NCBI GenBank assembly: GCA_041390625.1
Contig: JAWKPM010000002.1
Span: forward strand, 1-64,000
Source: RBC038 sp041390625
Lineage (GTDB): Bacteria > Chloroflexota > Dehalococcoidia > UBA2979
DNA length: 64,000 nt
Direction: 5' to 3'
Shown here: one piece after another, positions 1 through 8,035 of the stretch
Numbering within the stretch: position 1 is the stretch's first letter
Layout: each line of letters begins with the position of its first letter
The notes under the pieces: model-generated
What the model saw: only the letters and a program-made list of their open reading frames with translations
Database searches by the model: none
What the model was told of the DNA's origin: nothing
Program-made: the position numbers and the translations under genes

Positions 1-243
1 GCGTACGAGGCGTATAACCGCGCGGTCTCGGACGTCGAGCGCACGCGCAACGAGCCGGTGCCGCTGCACCTGCGCAACGCCTCGACGCGCCTCACGCAGG
101 AGATGGGCTACGGCCGCGGATACGAGTACGCCCACAACTACGAGGGCCATGTGCCCCCGACGCAAACGCACCGCCCGCCGTCCGCCGAGGGCCGGCGCTA
201 CTACCGGCCCGGCAGCCTGGGCGACGAGGCGCGCGAGCGCTGA
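1..243 (+). CDS. rarA: RarA/MgsA-type replication-associated AAA+ ATPase, C-terminal end only
   Basis: Only the last 80 codons lie in the window; the gene enters from the left edge in frame 1 and stops at TGA 241-243. The visible tail carries the family's C-terminal signature: VPLHLRNA near codons 20-27, a GYGRGYEYAHNYEGH stretch, and GRRYYRP shortly before the end. RarA proteins are clamp-loader-like ATPases acting at stalled replication forks; this C-terminal part belongs to the tetramerisation region, while the Walker motifs lie outside the window. The gene is followed by a strong hairpin and a convergent lipoprotein gene. Assignment rests on the tail motif alone but that motif is distinctive. 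Confidence 0.85.
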   Translation, partial: AYEAYNRAVSDVERTRNEPVPLHLRNASTRLTQEMGYGRGYEYAHNYEGHVPPTQTHRPPSAEGRRYYRPGSLGDEARER

Positions 244-275
244 CCTCGGGAGGCTCGAACAGGCCTCGAGACGCA

Positions 276-303
276 GAAGAGCCGCCCCGACGGGCGGCTC
301 TTC
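276..303. terminator. Bidirectional hairpin terminator
   Basis: A perfect 12-bp inverted repeat, GAAGAGCCGCCC and GGGCGGCTCTTC, is separated by the loop CGAC. It sits between convergent rarA and the cupredoxin lipoprotein gene and could serve both. There is no long T run on either side, so it is a strong hairpin without the classical tail. Confidence 0.7.
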
Positions 304-324
304 GCATCTGGCCCGCGGTTCGGG

Positions 325-837
325 CTAGTTGACGGTGAAGGCCGTCGTCATGCCCAGCTGGTAGTGGCCGGGCACGTTGCAGATCAGCAGGTACGAGCCA
401 GCCTCGAGGTCGACCGTCAGGTCGGCGTTGCCGCCGCCCGGGATCTGCTCGGTCTTGCCGACGATCTCGTACCCCTCGCCTTCCTCGGCGACGACGCCGC
501 CCTCGACGGGCAGCTCGGTCGGACCGAGGTCGGTCTTCACGACGACGAGCTCGTGCGGCTGCACGCCCGTGTTGTTGGCCGTGAAGGTCACGGACCCGGC
601 AGCGGTGCTGTCGGCGCTCGGGTTGACTTCCCAGGCGTCCGTCAGGTCGACGCCAATGGCGCCCTCGGCGCCGCCGGCGGTCTCGGTCATCGCCTCGGTG
701 GCGCTGGCCTCGGCACTGGCCTCACTGGTGGTCTCGGCCGTGGCCTCGCCGCCATCGTCGCCGTTGGAGCAGCCGACGAGGACGAGAGCACCGAGCATCA
801 GACCGATCAAGAGCGGTACGCGCAGTCGCTTGAACAT
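325..837 (-). CDS. Cupredoxin-like lipoprotein (blue copper type)
   Basis: The 170-residue product begins with a basic stretch and a hydrophobic segment ending in a lipobox-like LVGC (Cys about residue 23), followed by a low-complexity Ala/Thr/Glu linker, so it is predicted to be a lipid-anchored extracytoplasmic protein. The C-terminal half is a cupredoxin fold: His in NTGVQPHELVVV, then CNVPGHYQLGM near the C-terminus supplies Cys, His and Met, the usual type 1 copper ligand set. Such proteins carry electrons between respiratory complexes. The start at 837 is preferred over one ten codons upstream because GGGAGG lies a few bases before it. A pair of palindromic boxes (944-971) lies upstream. 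Its redox partner is not evident. Confidence 0.85.
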   Translation of the reverse strand: MFKRLRVPLLIGLMLGALVLVGCSNGDDGGEATAETTSEASAEASATEAMTETAGGAEGAIGVDLTDAWEVNPSADSTAAGSVTFTANNTGVQPHELVVVKTDLGPTELPVEGGVVAEEGEGYEIVGKTEQIPGGGNADLTVDLEAGSYLLICNVPGHYQLGMTTAFTVN

Positions 838-943
838 CGAGGTTCCCTCCCTCTGCACCTGGCTCACGTCATCACGTGGCAGGGCACCACATTTCGATCG
901 TGACCAGTTTCACGAAGTCGGAGGTTAGAGCCGGGACCCGTTA

Positions 944-971
944 GGTCCAAGGGACCAAGGACCAACGTCCC
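944..971. promoter_or_regulatory. Two adjacent dyads resembling DosR/NarL-family boxes
   Basis: TTAGGTCCAAGGGACCAA (GGTCC-AAG-GGACC at 944-956) is followed directly by AGGACCAACGTCCC (958-971). The second resembles the DosR-type dyad GGGACT-N4-GTCCC known from actinobacteria. They lie between the divergent cupredoxin lipoprotein and cyclase genes and could regulate either. The regulator itself is not in the window; the assignment is by resemblance only. Confidence 0.4.
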
Positions 972-1041
972 GAGTCTTGTCCCGCCGCTGTTACGATGCC
1001 GACCGATCTCGCCGCAGAGCTGAAATCTCGAGGAGTCATCG

Positions 1042-1959
1042 ATGAGCCTCGCCGATCGCACGCCCCCCACGCCCGACGAGTACGAGGCGTACAAGCAGCG
1101 CTTCAGCAACTGGGGGCGCTGGGGTGCGGACGACGAGTTCGGCACGCTCAACTTCATCGACGACGACGCCCGCCGAGGCGCCACCTCGCTCGTCGAGCAC
1201 GGGCGGTCGGTGTCGTGCGCGAACCCACTGCCGGTCACGCCCGCGCCTCGAAACCCGAACCCGGCGCACCACTACATGCGCTTCGGTCCCACGGGCTCGA
1301 GCGACTACATCGGCGTCTCGTTCCACGGCTACGTGACGACGCACATCGATGCGCTGTGCCACATCTGGACCGGCGAGTGGGGCGACATGTACAACGGCCG
1401 CCCGAACTCGGACGTCACGCCGACCGGCTCGCGCAGCAACTCCGTGGACCGGTGGCGTGACGGCATCGTCACGCGGGGCGTGCTGTACGACGTGCCTCGA
1501 TTCCGGGGCGAGCCGTTCGTGGCCCTCGATCATCCGGTGCACGGCTGGGAGCTCGCCGACGTAGCGGCCGCGCAGGGCATCGAGCCGCGCGCTGGTGACG
1601 CGGTGCTGGTGCGATCGGGCCTCGACCCGTTCTTCGCCGCGAACCAGGGCTACCCGCACACTGCGCCGCCGAGCACGCCGGGCGTGCACGCCTCGACGCT
1701 CGAGTTCCTCTTCGACACGAGCGCGGCGCTGCTGGGCTGGGACCTGCAGGAGGCCGGCGGTCAGGGCCTGCCGGCGCGGATTCCCGTGCACGAGGTCGCG
1801 ATCCCGTACATGGGCATGCCATTGCTCGACAACGCGAACTTCGAGCGCCTCGCCGACGTGTGCGCCGAGCTCGGACGCTGGGAGTTCATGCTCGTGATCG
1901 CGCCGCTCGTGGTGCAGGGCGGCACGGGGTCGCCGGTCAACCCGATCGCGACGTTCTAG
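1042..1959 (+). CDS. Cyclase family protein (kynurenine formamidase-like metal hydrolase)
   Basis: The 305-residue protein contains the cyclase-family metal motif in FHGYVTTHIDALCHIW (about residues 94-109), matching HxGTHxDxPxH-type ligands. Members bind Zn or Mn and hydrolyse amides or esters, kynurenine formamidase being the best known; the true substrate here is unknown. The N-terminal section with RWGxDDEFGTLN is typical of the longer members found near CoA-transferase and SDR genes in organisms that degrade organic acids. GAGGAG precedes the ATG by about 7 bases. It stands alone between the cupredoxin gene and a membrane protein gene. Confidence 0.8.
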   Translation: MSLADRTPPTPDEYEAYKQRFSNWGRWGADDEFGTLNFIDDDARRGATSLVEHGRSVSCANPLPVTPAPRNPNPAHHYMRFGPTGSSDYIGVSFHGYVTTHIDALCHIWTGEWGDMYNGRPNSDVTPTGSRSNSVDRWRDGIVTRGVLYDVPRFRGEPFVALDHPVHGWELADVAAAQGIEPRAGDAVLVRSGLDPFFAANQGYPHTAPPSTPGVHASTLEFLFDTSAALLGWDLQEAGGQGLPARIPVHEVAIPYMGMPLLDNANFERLADVCAELGRWEFMLVIAPLVVQGGTGSPVNPIATF

Positions 1960-1976
1960 CGCGTCCTTCGAGCCCC

Positions 1977-1990
1977 GGGACCTTCGCCCC
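1977..1990. promoter_or_regulatory. Possible DosR-type box GGGACCTTCGCCCC
   Basis: An imperfect dyad (GGGAC, CTTC, GCCCC) lies about 85 bases before the start of the membrane protein gene at 2076. Its form resembles the boxes at 944-971. A single imperfect site is weak evidence. Confidence 0.25.
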
Positions 1991-2075
1991 GGTGAGGGTT
2001 TCGAGGCGCTGGTAGCGTCGAGGCTGCTCGACGGCCTCGCGGCTCGCGCGCTCCGAGGCCGGATTGGAGGCCTCG

Positions 2076-2786
2076 ATGTCTGCGCGCCCGACCATCGCAC
2101 CCGACCCAGCGTGGCGCGGTCTCTACCGCGCGGGCGCGGTCGCCGCGCTGCTCTACGTCGTCTTCGTCCTGATCGTGCCGACCGTCATGTTCGTCGACCA
2201 GTACGACCGTGGCATGGATGGGCAGCGGCTGCTCCAGTACATCGCCGAGCATCGAGGCTGGTGGATCGCGCTGCAGACGCTGGTGCTTCCCGTGGCGAGC
2301 GTGCTGCTGATCATCGTGCTGGGGACGGTGTACGTCTCGCTCGCGCGGCAGCGCAGCTGGCAGGCGGCGATCGGTGGGACGCTGGGCATCGCCTCGCAGA
2401 TCGTGTGGATCGCGTACTACCCGGTCACGCTTGGCCTCGTGTTTCTCGCCGATTACCACGTCGACGCGGATGCGGAGCGTCGCGTCCTGCTCGCCGGCGG
2501 CGCCGAGGGGTTGATCGCGATCATCGACGCCTTCAACCCGATCTACGAGGCGATCTTCGCCATCGGCGTCTCGCTGCTGTCGGTCGCGATGCTGCGGGGC
2601 CCGTATCCACGGTGGCTGGCGCGGCTCGGCGTGGCGATCGGGCCGGCCGCGGTGGCCTCCGCGGCGCTATGGCCGCTGATCGAGGTCGGGTACCTGTGGT
2701 GGTGGATCCTCGTGGCCGCTTGGCTCATCGGGGTCGGCTGGCAGCTGTATCGCCTCGGTGGTGCGCAGCTTGAGGTCAGCGCCTAG
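2076..2786 (+). CDS. Multi-pass membrane protein of DUF4386-like type
   Basis: The 236-residue protein has about six hydrophobic segments (roughly residues 18-40, 62-84, 94-118, 145-170, 185-203, 210-228) with few charged residues between them. The pattern and the acidic first loop (FVDQYDRGMDG) resemble DUF4386-type membrane proteins, whose function is unknown. The start at 2076 is preferred because GGAGG lies six bases upstream; a TTG at 2064 is in frame but lacks such a site. The gene shares its last four bases (CTAG) with the convergent methyltransferase gene. No substrate or partner can be named. Confidence 0.6.
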   Translation: MSARPTIAPDPAWRGLYRAGAVAALLYVVFVLIVPTVMFVDQYDRGMDGQRLLQYIAEHRGWWIALQTLVLPVASVLLIIVLGTVYVSLARQRSWQAAIGGTLGIASQIVWIAYYPVTLGLVFLADYHVDADAERRVLLAGGAEGLIAIIDAFNPIYEAIFAIGVSLLSVAMLRGPYPRWLARLGVAIGPAAVASAALWPLIEVGYLWWWILVAAWLIGVGWQLYRLGGAQLEVSA

Positions 2787-3562
2787 GCGCGCTTGCGGGC
2801 GATCCACACTTCCTCGGCGGGCCACTGGCGCGCCCACTCGAGGGTGACGTAGTTCCAGCCGGTCTCCCGGTCGGCGGGCGGATAGAGCTCGATGAGGTCC
2901 AGCACCTCGAAGCCGTGTCGGCGCAGCAGGCGGATGCGCTCGCCGTGGCTGATGTGGAACTCGATGCCCTCGATGTCGGGCCAGTCGAGGCGGTGGAGAC
3001 CGCGCTGCGCCCGCTGCAACTCGAGGCCGACGGGCACCTCCTCGAGATCGGGCGCGCAGAGCGTCAGGATCACGCTCGTGCCGAGCATGCGGAGCTCGCC
3101 GCCGGGGCGCAGCACGCGTGCGGCCTCGGGGATCCATCGATGGGGGTCGCTCCAGATCGCCGCTCCGTACTCGGAGATGGCGAGGTCGAACGAGGCGTCG
3201 CGGAACGGCAGGTGCTCGGCGACGCCTCGGATCAGCGGGAAGGCCGGACCGACCTCGTGCTGCATCGCCCGTGCCGTCGAGAGCTGCGCGGGCGTGAGGT
3301 CGAGGCCGACCGGGCGCGCCCCTCGATTGGCGAGCCACGCCGACACGTAGGCCGTCCCGCACCCGAGCTCGATGGCGTCGCGGCCCTCGACGTCGCGCAA
3401 GAGGCCGACCTCGGACTCGGGGACGCGGAACACGCCCCAGGCGGGTTCCTCGTTCCAGTGGCGCTGCGCGTACGTGGCGTACGCGGGCGCTTCGCCGGTC
3501 CAGTACGCGAGGTTGCTCGAGGCGTAGTCGAATGGCTGCTGTCCGCCCCTCGGGCCGGTCAT
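2783..3562 (-). CDS. SAM-dependent methyltransferase (class I)
   Basis: The 259-residue protein has the class I methyltransferase signature: motif I ELGCGTAYVSAWLANRG around residues 66-82, followed by the acidic VGLD, and the post-I segment FRDASFDLAISEYGAAIW. A two-domain layout with an N-terminal cap (YASSNLAYWTGEAPAYATYA) resembles small-molecule rather than rRNA or DNA methyltransferases. The ATG overlaps the stop of the upstream double CoA-transferase gene by four bases (ATGA), so translation is probably coupled, and the two may act on one pathway. The methyl acceptor is unknown. Confidence 0.8.
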   Translation of the reverse strand: MTGPRGGQQPFDYASSNLAYWTGEAPAYATYAQRHWNEEPAWGVFRVPESEVGLLRDVEGRDAIELGCGTAYVSAWLANRGARPVGLDLTPAQLSTARAMQHEVGPAFPLIRGVAEHLPFRDASFDLAISEYGAAIWSDPHRWIPEAARVLRPGGELRMLGTSVILTLCAPDLEEVPVGLELQRAQRGLHRLDWPDIEGIEFHISHGERIRLLRRHGFEVLDLIELYPPADRETGWNYVTLEWARQWPAEEVWIARKRA

Positions 3563-6000
3563 GCGGAGGTCGGCACGTCCGCGATCACGCCCGAGGCCGC
3601 CAGCGCCTCGATCTCCGCTGCGGAGTAGCCGGCGAGGTCGCGCAGCACCTCGACGTTGTGCTCGCCGAAGCAGGGAGCGGGCCGCATGCCGGTGAAGGGA
3701 CGGCGGGCGAGACGCCAGACGGGGCGCGCGCTCCGCTGCACACCGGCCTCGGGGTGGTCGTAGGTGGGGTAGTAGCCACGGGCCTCGAGGTGGGCGTCGC
3801 GCGTGAGCATCAGCGGCGAGAGCACCGGCATCGCGCTGACGCCCGCCGCCTGCAATCTCGCCGCTGCGTCCTCGGGATCGAGGGTGGCCGACCACGCCTC
3901 GAGGACCGCGTCGATGGCGGCCTCGTTCGCTTTGCGGCCCTCCGTCGAGGCGTACGCCGGGTCATCGAGTCGCGCGTCGGCGACGACGCTTCGGAGGGCC
4001 GTCCACGCTTCGTCGGTGTCGACGGCGATTGCGAGCCAGGTGTCGACGAACTCGCCGATCGGATTGCCGAGGATGTCGGCCTGCACGCGGGGGGCGCTGT
4101 CTTTGCCTCGATAGACGTTGTGGGGGGCCATCTCCGGGTCGCGGCTGCCGATGCGCATCGGGAGGGGGTGGCCGGCGGACTCTGCCGCCATGTACTCGCC
4201 GACCATGCCGATGATGTTGTCGCGCTGGGCGATCATCACCGCGCAGCCCTCACCGGTCTGCTCGCGGCGCAGCAGCGCCAGCGCCGTCGCGCCGGCCGCA
4301 GCGATGCCGCCGGTCGGGTCGCCGTAGGAGATGCCGCTCTTGTGCGGCGGACCGTCCTCGTAGCCCTGCAGCGCAACGAGGCCGCCCGTCTGCTCGATGG
4401 TCGGGCCGAAGCCGACGCGCGACGCCTCGGGACCGGTCTTGCCGAAGCCGGGCATCTGCACGAGGACGACGCGCGGGTTGATCGCCTTCAGGTCCTCGTA
4501 GCCGATGCCCAGGCGCTCGGCGACGCCGACGCTCCAGTTCTCGATCACGACATCGGCGGTGCGGACGAGGCGACGGAACGCCTCGATGCCCTCCGGCCGC
4601 TGGAGGTCGAGTGCGAGGCCGCGCTTGTTGCGGTTGTACTCGTTGAAGTACGGCGCCTTGTTGAACTGTCGAGGGTCGTCGCCGCGGCCGACGCCTCGGA
4701 CCGCGTCGGGGAACGAGGGCCCCTCGATGTGGATGACGTCGGCACCCATGTCCCCGAAGAAGCGTGCTGCGTACGGCCCCGCCCACACCTGCGTGAGGTC
4801 GAGGACGCGGAGGCCGTCCATCGGCATCGGTGGCGACGCGGGGCCCGTGGTGGCGGAGTCTGACGCTTCGGTGGAGGCTTCGAGCTCGGCCAGCACCTCG
4901 GCGGTGTGCTCACCGAGGAGCGGGGCGCGCCGGTACTCGCCTCGGGTGCCCGCGACCTCGAAGGGCGCCGAGGGCACGGTGTACCTGCCGAGGGCGGGGT
5001 GGTCGAGCTCGTGCCAGAACCCGGCCTCGACGAGCGGCGGCCACTCGAGCAACTCGCGCGGGGTCGGGATCAGCGAGAAGGGGGCGCGCGCCGCCTGCGA
5101 CTCCTCGTAGATCTCGCGGCCGGTGTGGGCGGTCGTCCACTCCTCGATGAAGGCGGAGGCGACGTCGTTCATCTCGGGGTTCTGGGCAAGATTCATGAAG
5201 AGCGGGTCGCCGTCGAGCTCGGGGTGGCCCACCAGTCGGTAGACCGAGCCTGTCTGCCGCGCCATCGCCGCCACGCCGACGTAGCCGTCCGCGCTCGGGT
5301 AGATGCCCCACACGGCGCGGGCCTGGTTGCCGACGCGACCGGCATCGACTTCGCGGACCAGGGCGTTCGGGCCCGAGCCCTCCAGACTCGCCGCCTGCGC
5401 CTCCTGCAGCGAGATGTCGAGGCGGTCGCCGATGCCGGTGCGCTTCGCCGCCAGGAGCGCAGTGAGCGAGGCGGAGAACGCGTGCAGCCCGCCCTGGTAG
5501 TAGGCCTGGTGCCCGGCGGTCTTCAGCGGCGGCGCCTCGGTGTCGCCGCAGATCATCAACTGGCCGCCCGCGGCGAACGCCGTCAGCGCCGTCGCCTTCC
5601 AGCTCGAGTGGGGGCCGCTCTGGCCGAATGGCGTGACCGAACAGACCACCAGCGCCGGCTTCGAGGCCATCGCGGCATCGAGGTCGATGCCCCTCGATGC
5701 CCACTCGCCGGGCGCGCCGCTCTCGACGACGAGGTCGGCGCCCTCGATGAGGCGCTGCAGGCGGGCGCGGTCCTCGGCCTTCGCGACATCGAGGATGACG
5801 CTGCGCTTCCCGGTGTTGAGGGTGGCGAAGAGGATGCCCTGGTTCGGGAGGTCGCCGGCGCGAGGAGCCATGTGGCGGGTGGGATCGCCCTCGGGCGGCT
5901 CGACCTTCACGACATCGGCGCCGAAGGTGGCCATCAGTTTCGTCGCGTACGCCCCCGCGACGTCTGAGGATAGATCGACCACGCGCAGATTCGACAGCAT
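3559..6000 (-). CDS. Tandem-fused CaiB/BaiF family CoA-transferase
   Basis: The 813-residue protein contains two class III CoA-transferase domains joined head to tail. The first starts at residue 1 (LRVVDLSSDVAGAYATKLMA), the second near residue 392 (LRVLDLTQVWAGPYAARF), each with the family's N-terminal signature and the 'GADVVKVE' / 'GADVIHIE' strand. The second domain keeps GDPTGG, where the catalytic Asp of formyl-CoA transferase is expected. The equivalent part of the first domain reads GHQAYYQGG, with no Asp at that place. Class III enzymes normally form interlocked dimers, so the fusion would mimic a heterodimer. It moves CoA between carboxylic acids; substrates unknown. Translation of the downstream methyltransferase gene is coupled. 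Confidence 0.85.
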   Translation of the reverse strand: MLSNLRVVDLSSDVAGAYATKLMATFGADVVKVEPPEGDPTRHMAPRAGDLPNQGILFATLNTGKRSVILDVAKAEDRARLQRLIEGADLVVESGAPGEWASRGIDLDAAMASKPALVVCSVTPFGQSGPHSSWKATALTAFAAGGQLMICGDTEAPPLKTAGHQAYYQGGLHAFSASLTALLAAKRTGIGDRLDISLQEAQAASLEGSGPNALVREVDAGRVGNQARAVWGIYPSADGYVGVAAMARQTGSVYRLVGHPELDGDPLFMNLAQNPEMNDVASAFIEEWTTAHTGREIYEESQAARAPFSLIPTPRELLEWPPLVEAGFWHELDHPALGRYTVPSAPFEVAGTRGEYRRAPLLGEHTAEVLAELEASTEASDSATTGPASPPMPMDGLRVLDLTQVWAGPYAARFFGDMGADVIHIEGPSFPDAVRGVGRGDDPRQFNKAPYFNEYNRNKRGLALDLQRPEGIEAFRRLVRTADVVIENWSVGVAERLGIGYEDLKAINPRVVLVQMPGFGKTGPEASRVGFGPTIEQTGGLVALQGYEDGPPHKSGISYGDPTGGIAAAGATALALLRREQTGEGCAVMIAQRDNIIGMVGEYMAAESAGHPLPMRIGSRDPEMAPHNVYRGKDSAPRVQADILGNPIGEFVDTWLAIAVDTDEAWTALRSVVADARLDDPAYASTEGRKANEAAIDAVLEAWSATLDPEDAAARLQAAGVSAMPVLSPLMLTRDAHLEARGYYPTYDHPEAGVQRSARPVWRLARRPFTGMRPAPCFGEHNVEVLRDLAGYSAAEIEALAASGVIADVPTSA

Positions 6001-6105
6001 CGCCCCACCCTCGTCGTCACGCCTCGCCTCGAGGCGCGGGCGATGATAACAGGCGGGGTCGGGGCGGAATCGGCTACCGTCGCGCAGCGGCGGGAGGAAC
6101 GTCCG

Positions 6106-7199
6106 ATGGCGTTGTGGAAGCTACAGGGCGGCGAGTTCGCCGCAGTCCCAGAAACGGACTTCGCGTCCGAAGCACTCCGCGAGCGTCAGGATCTCCAGAG
6201 TGTGCTGAGAGATCATATTGAAGCCGTCGTGCCCAACGTCATGGTCCTGACGGAGGAGTTCCGGGACTGGGACGACTCGTCGCTGCGGATCGACCTCCTC
6301 GGCATCGACGATGCGGCCAACCTTGTGGTCATTGAACTCAAGCGGACGAGCGACGCTGGCCACGCCGAGCTACAAGCGCTCCGCTACTCCGCGATGGTCA
6401 GTTCGATGACGTTCGAACAGGCCGCCAGGCCCATGCCTCGTACCTGACTCGGCGCGGTGAGGACGATTCCTCGGCGGCCGAGAACATCCTCAGTTTCCTC
6501 GGGGTGGGACGAACCTCGCGATGAGGAGTTCGCGCTCGACGTCCGGATCGTCTTGGTCGCAGCCGGGTTTCAGAAGCCGTTGACGGCGACGGTTCTCTGG
6601 CTCCGCGAGCGGGGTGTGGACATCCGTTGCGTACAGATGGCGCCTTATCGAGCGTCCGACGGTGGTGTACTGCTCGACATCAGGCAGCTGATCCGCTTCC
6701 CGAGGCGGCCGATTTCCAAGTGAGCATTGCTCAGAAGCAGCAGCGACAGCGGGAAGTCGCGTGCTTCGCGTCTGACAGGCGCGTTTTCGCGCTACAGATC
6801 GACGGCTCAACCACTTGGTGAGATGAGGAAGAACCGGACGGCATACCTCGTCGCCGCAGCGGCAATCGGATATCACGGAGTCAGCCCGGAGGCCATTCTT
6901 GAGACGAAATCGGCTCAAGGCCGCAACAGAACGTGCCGCTAATCCTCGTCTTCGACGGGACGCTTGGGTCAGCGGAATTCGAAGCGCTCGCGACCCAGCG
7001 CCGTCGCGACCTGCCAGGGCGTTACTACACGAGCGACGACGACCTGTTCCACGTCGACGGACGGACCTGGGCTTTCACGAATCAGTGGAGTCACACCGAA
7101 GAGCAGCCTGATGTGACCAACTTCATCTCGGAGTTGCAGCGCCTGGCTCCGGCGCTACGGGTGGTTGCCCGACTCGGAGAACGAACACGGGCGCGCTAA
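6106..7199 (+). pseudogene. Broken DUF91/NucS-like PD-(D/E)XK nuclease gene with about five frameshifts
   Basis: One ancestral gene of about 360 codons can be followed from an ATG with a good GGGAGG site at 6106 to a TAA at 7197-7199, but it switches frame about five times: near 6428 (one base lost), 6501-6504 (extra G in a GGGG run), near 6697, near 6820 and near 6930. The reading alternates between frames 1 and 3. The N-terminal piece keeps a nuclease core with RIDLLGID and VVIELKR, the Asp and ExK positions of PD-(D/E)XK enzymes. The last piece (FDGTLGSAEFEAL ... TWAFTNQW) matches the C-terminal region of the same family as I know it. Neighbouring genes are intact, so random sequencing error is unlikely. 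The locus lacks the CCTCGA motif common elsewhere, suggesting transfer. Confidence 0.8.
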
Positions 7200-7214
7200 C
7201 GCCGTGCTCGACGT

Positions 7215-7664
7215 CTACGCGGAGGCAGTGGCGAGGTCGAAGACGGTGTCGAGCTGGCTGGCGTTGTCCATGAAGCGTTGCAGGCTCGGGTTGTAGCGGA
7301 AGAACTTGTCGGCTCGGTAGCCGTCTTCGCTGACGTTGTAGTGGATGGGGTCCTCGGCATCGAGGTCGAGCGAGTTGAGGGTGTGGTCGCGGCCGGCCTG
7401 CCCGTTGGCCTTGATGTCCTCGATCATGGCCTGCCACTGGGCGGGGGTGAGGTCGATGACGAAGTCGGCGTCGCGCATCTCCTCGAGGGAGATCTCGCGC
7501 ACGTCCTTCGCCTCGCGGACCGAGAACGTCACGTTGAAGGCGCGCTCGCCGACCTTGAACGCGACGATGGCCTCGAGGGTGCCGAACTTCTGGAAGCCCT
7601 CGTCCTCGTTGGCGATCGAGGCGAGCGACTGGAACCACTCGGCGGACGGGAAGGTCAGGGGCAC
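7215..7664 (-). CDS. SCP2-like sterol/lipid-binding domain protein
   Basis: The 149-residue protein has the size and mixed alpha/beta pattern of an SCP2 fold, with strands such as EAIVAFKVGERAFNVTFSV and a central DADFVIDLTPAQWQAMIEDI segment. SCP2 domains make a hydrophobic pocket for lipids or other apolar molecules and often accompany oxygenases. It starts at GTG 7664 with GGAGGA upstream. It is the last gene of a minus-strand unit headed by two ferritin-like proteins, so it may hold or present their hydrophobic substrate; that is inference from context. Recognition is by fold resemblance and is moderate. Confidence 0.6.
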   Translation of the reverse strand: MPLTFPSAEWFQSLASIANEDEGFQKFGTLEAIVAFKVGERAFNVTFSVREAKDVREISLEEMRDADFVIDLTPAQWQAMIEDIKANGQAGRDHTLNSLDLDAEDPIHYNVSEDGYRADKFFRYNPSLQRFMDNASQLDTVFDLATASA

Positions 7665-7727
7665 GGGCGTTCCTCCATCGTTACGTATCGGTCTCGAGCC
7701 ACCTCGAATGGCTGCTGGCCTCGAGGG

Positions 7728-8030
7728 TTAGAAGTCGACGGGGTCGCCCACTTCCTGGGCGGCGTCGAACGGGATCATCTTCTCCAGGTGGCGCATCGGG
7801 TCGGCCTCGGGCGTGTCGCGCACGTGGTCCTCGACCATGCGCTTGTACTGCGGGTCGAGCGCACGCAGGCGGTCGAGCTCCGAGTTCGCCACGGCGAAGC
7901 CGGCGACCTGCCGCTTGATGTTCTTGCTGCCGCAGTGCTCGCACGTCGACGGCGACGACGCGCGCGGCGTGCGCAGGAAGACCTCGAAACGCTCGTCGCA
8001 GTCGTCGCATCGATAGACGTAGAGCGGCAT
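7728..8030 (-). CDS. FmdB-type zinc ribbon protein
   Basis: The 100-residue protein starts with MPLYVYRCDDCDERFE and continues to CEHCGSKNIKR near residues 33-44: two CxxC pairs making a small zinc ribbon, the signature of the FmdB regulatory-protein family. The C-terminal half is polar and helical (LRALDPQYKRMVEDHVRD), longer than in minimal family members. The ATG is embedded in CCTCGATG and lies five bases after the stop of the preceding ferritin-like gene, so the two are co-transcribed. Family members are seen near amidase, formamidase and oxygenase genes; molecular role unknown. Confidence 0.75.
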   Translation of the reverse strand: MPLYVYRCDDCDERFEVFLRTPRASSPSTCEHCGSKNIKRQVAGFAVANSELDRLRALDPQYKRMVEDHVRDTPEADPMRHLEKMIPFDAAQEVGDPVDF

Positions 8031-8035
8031 CGAGG

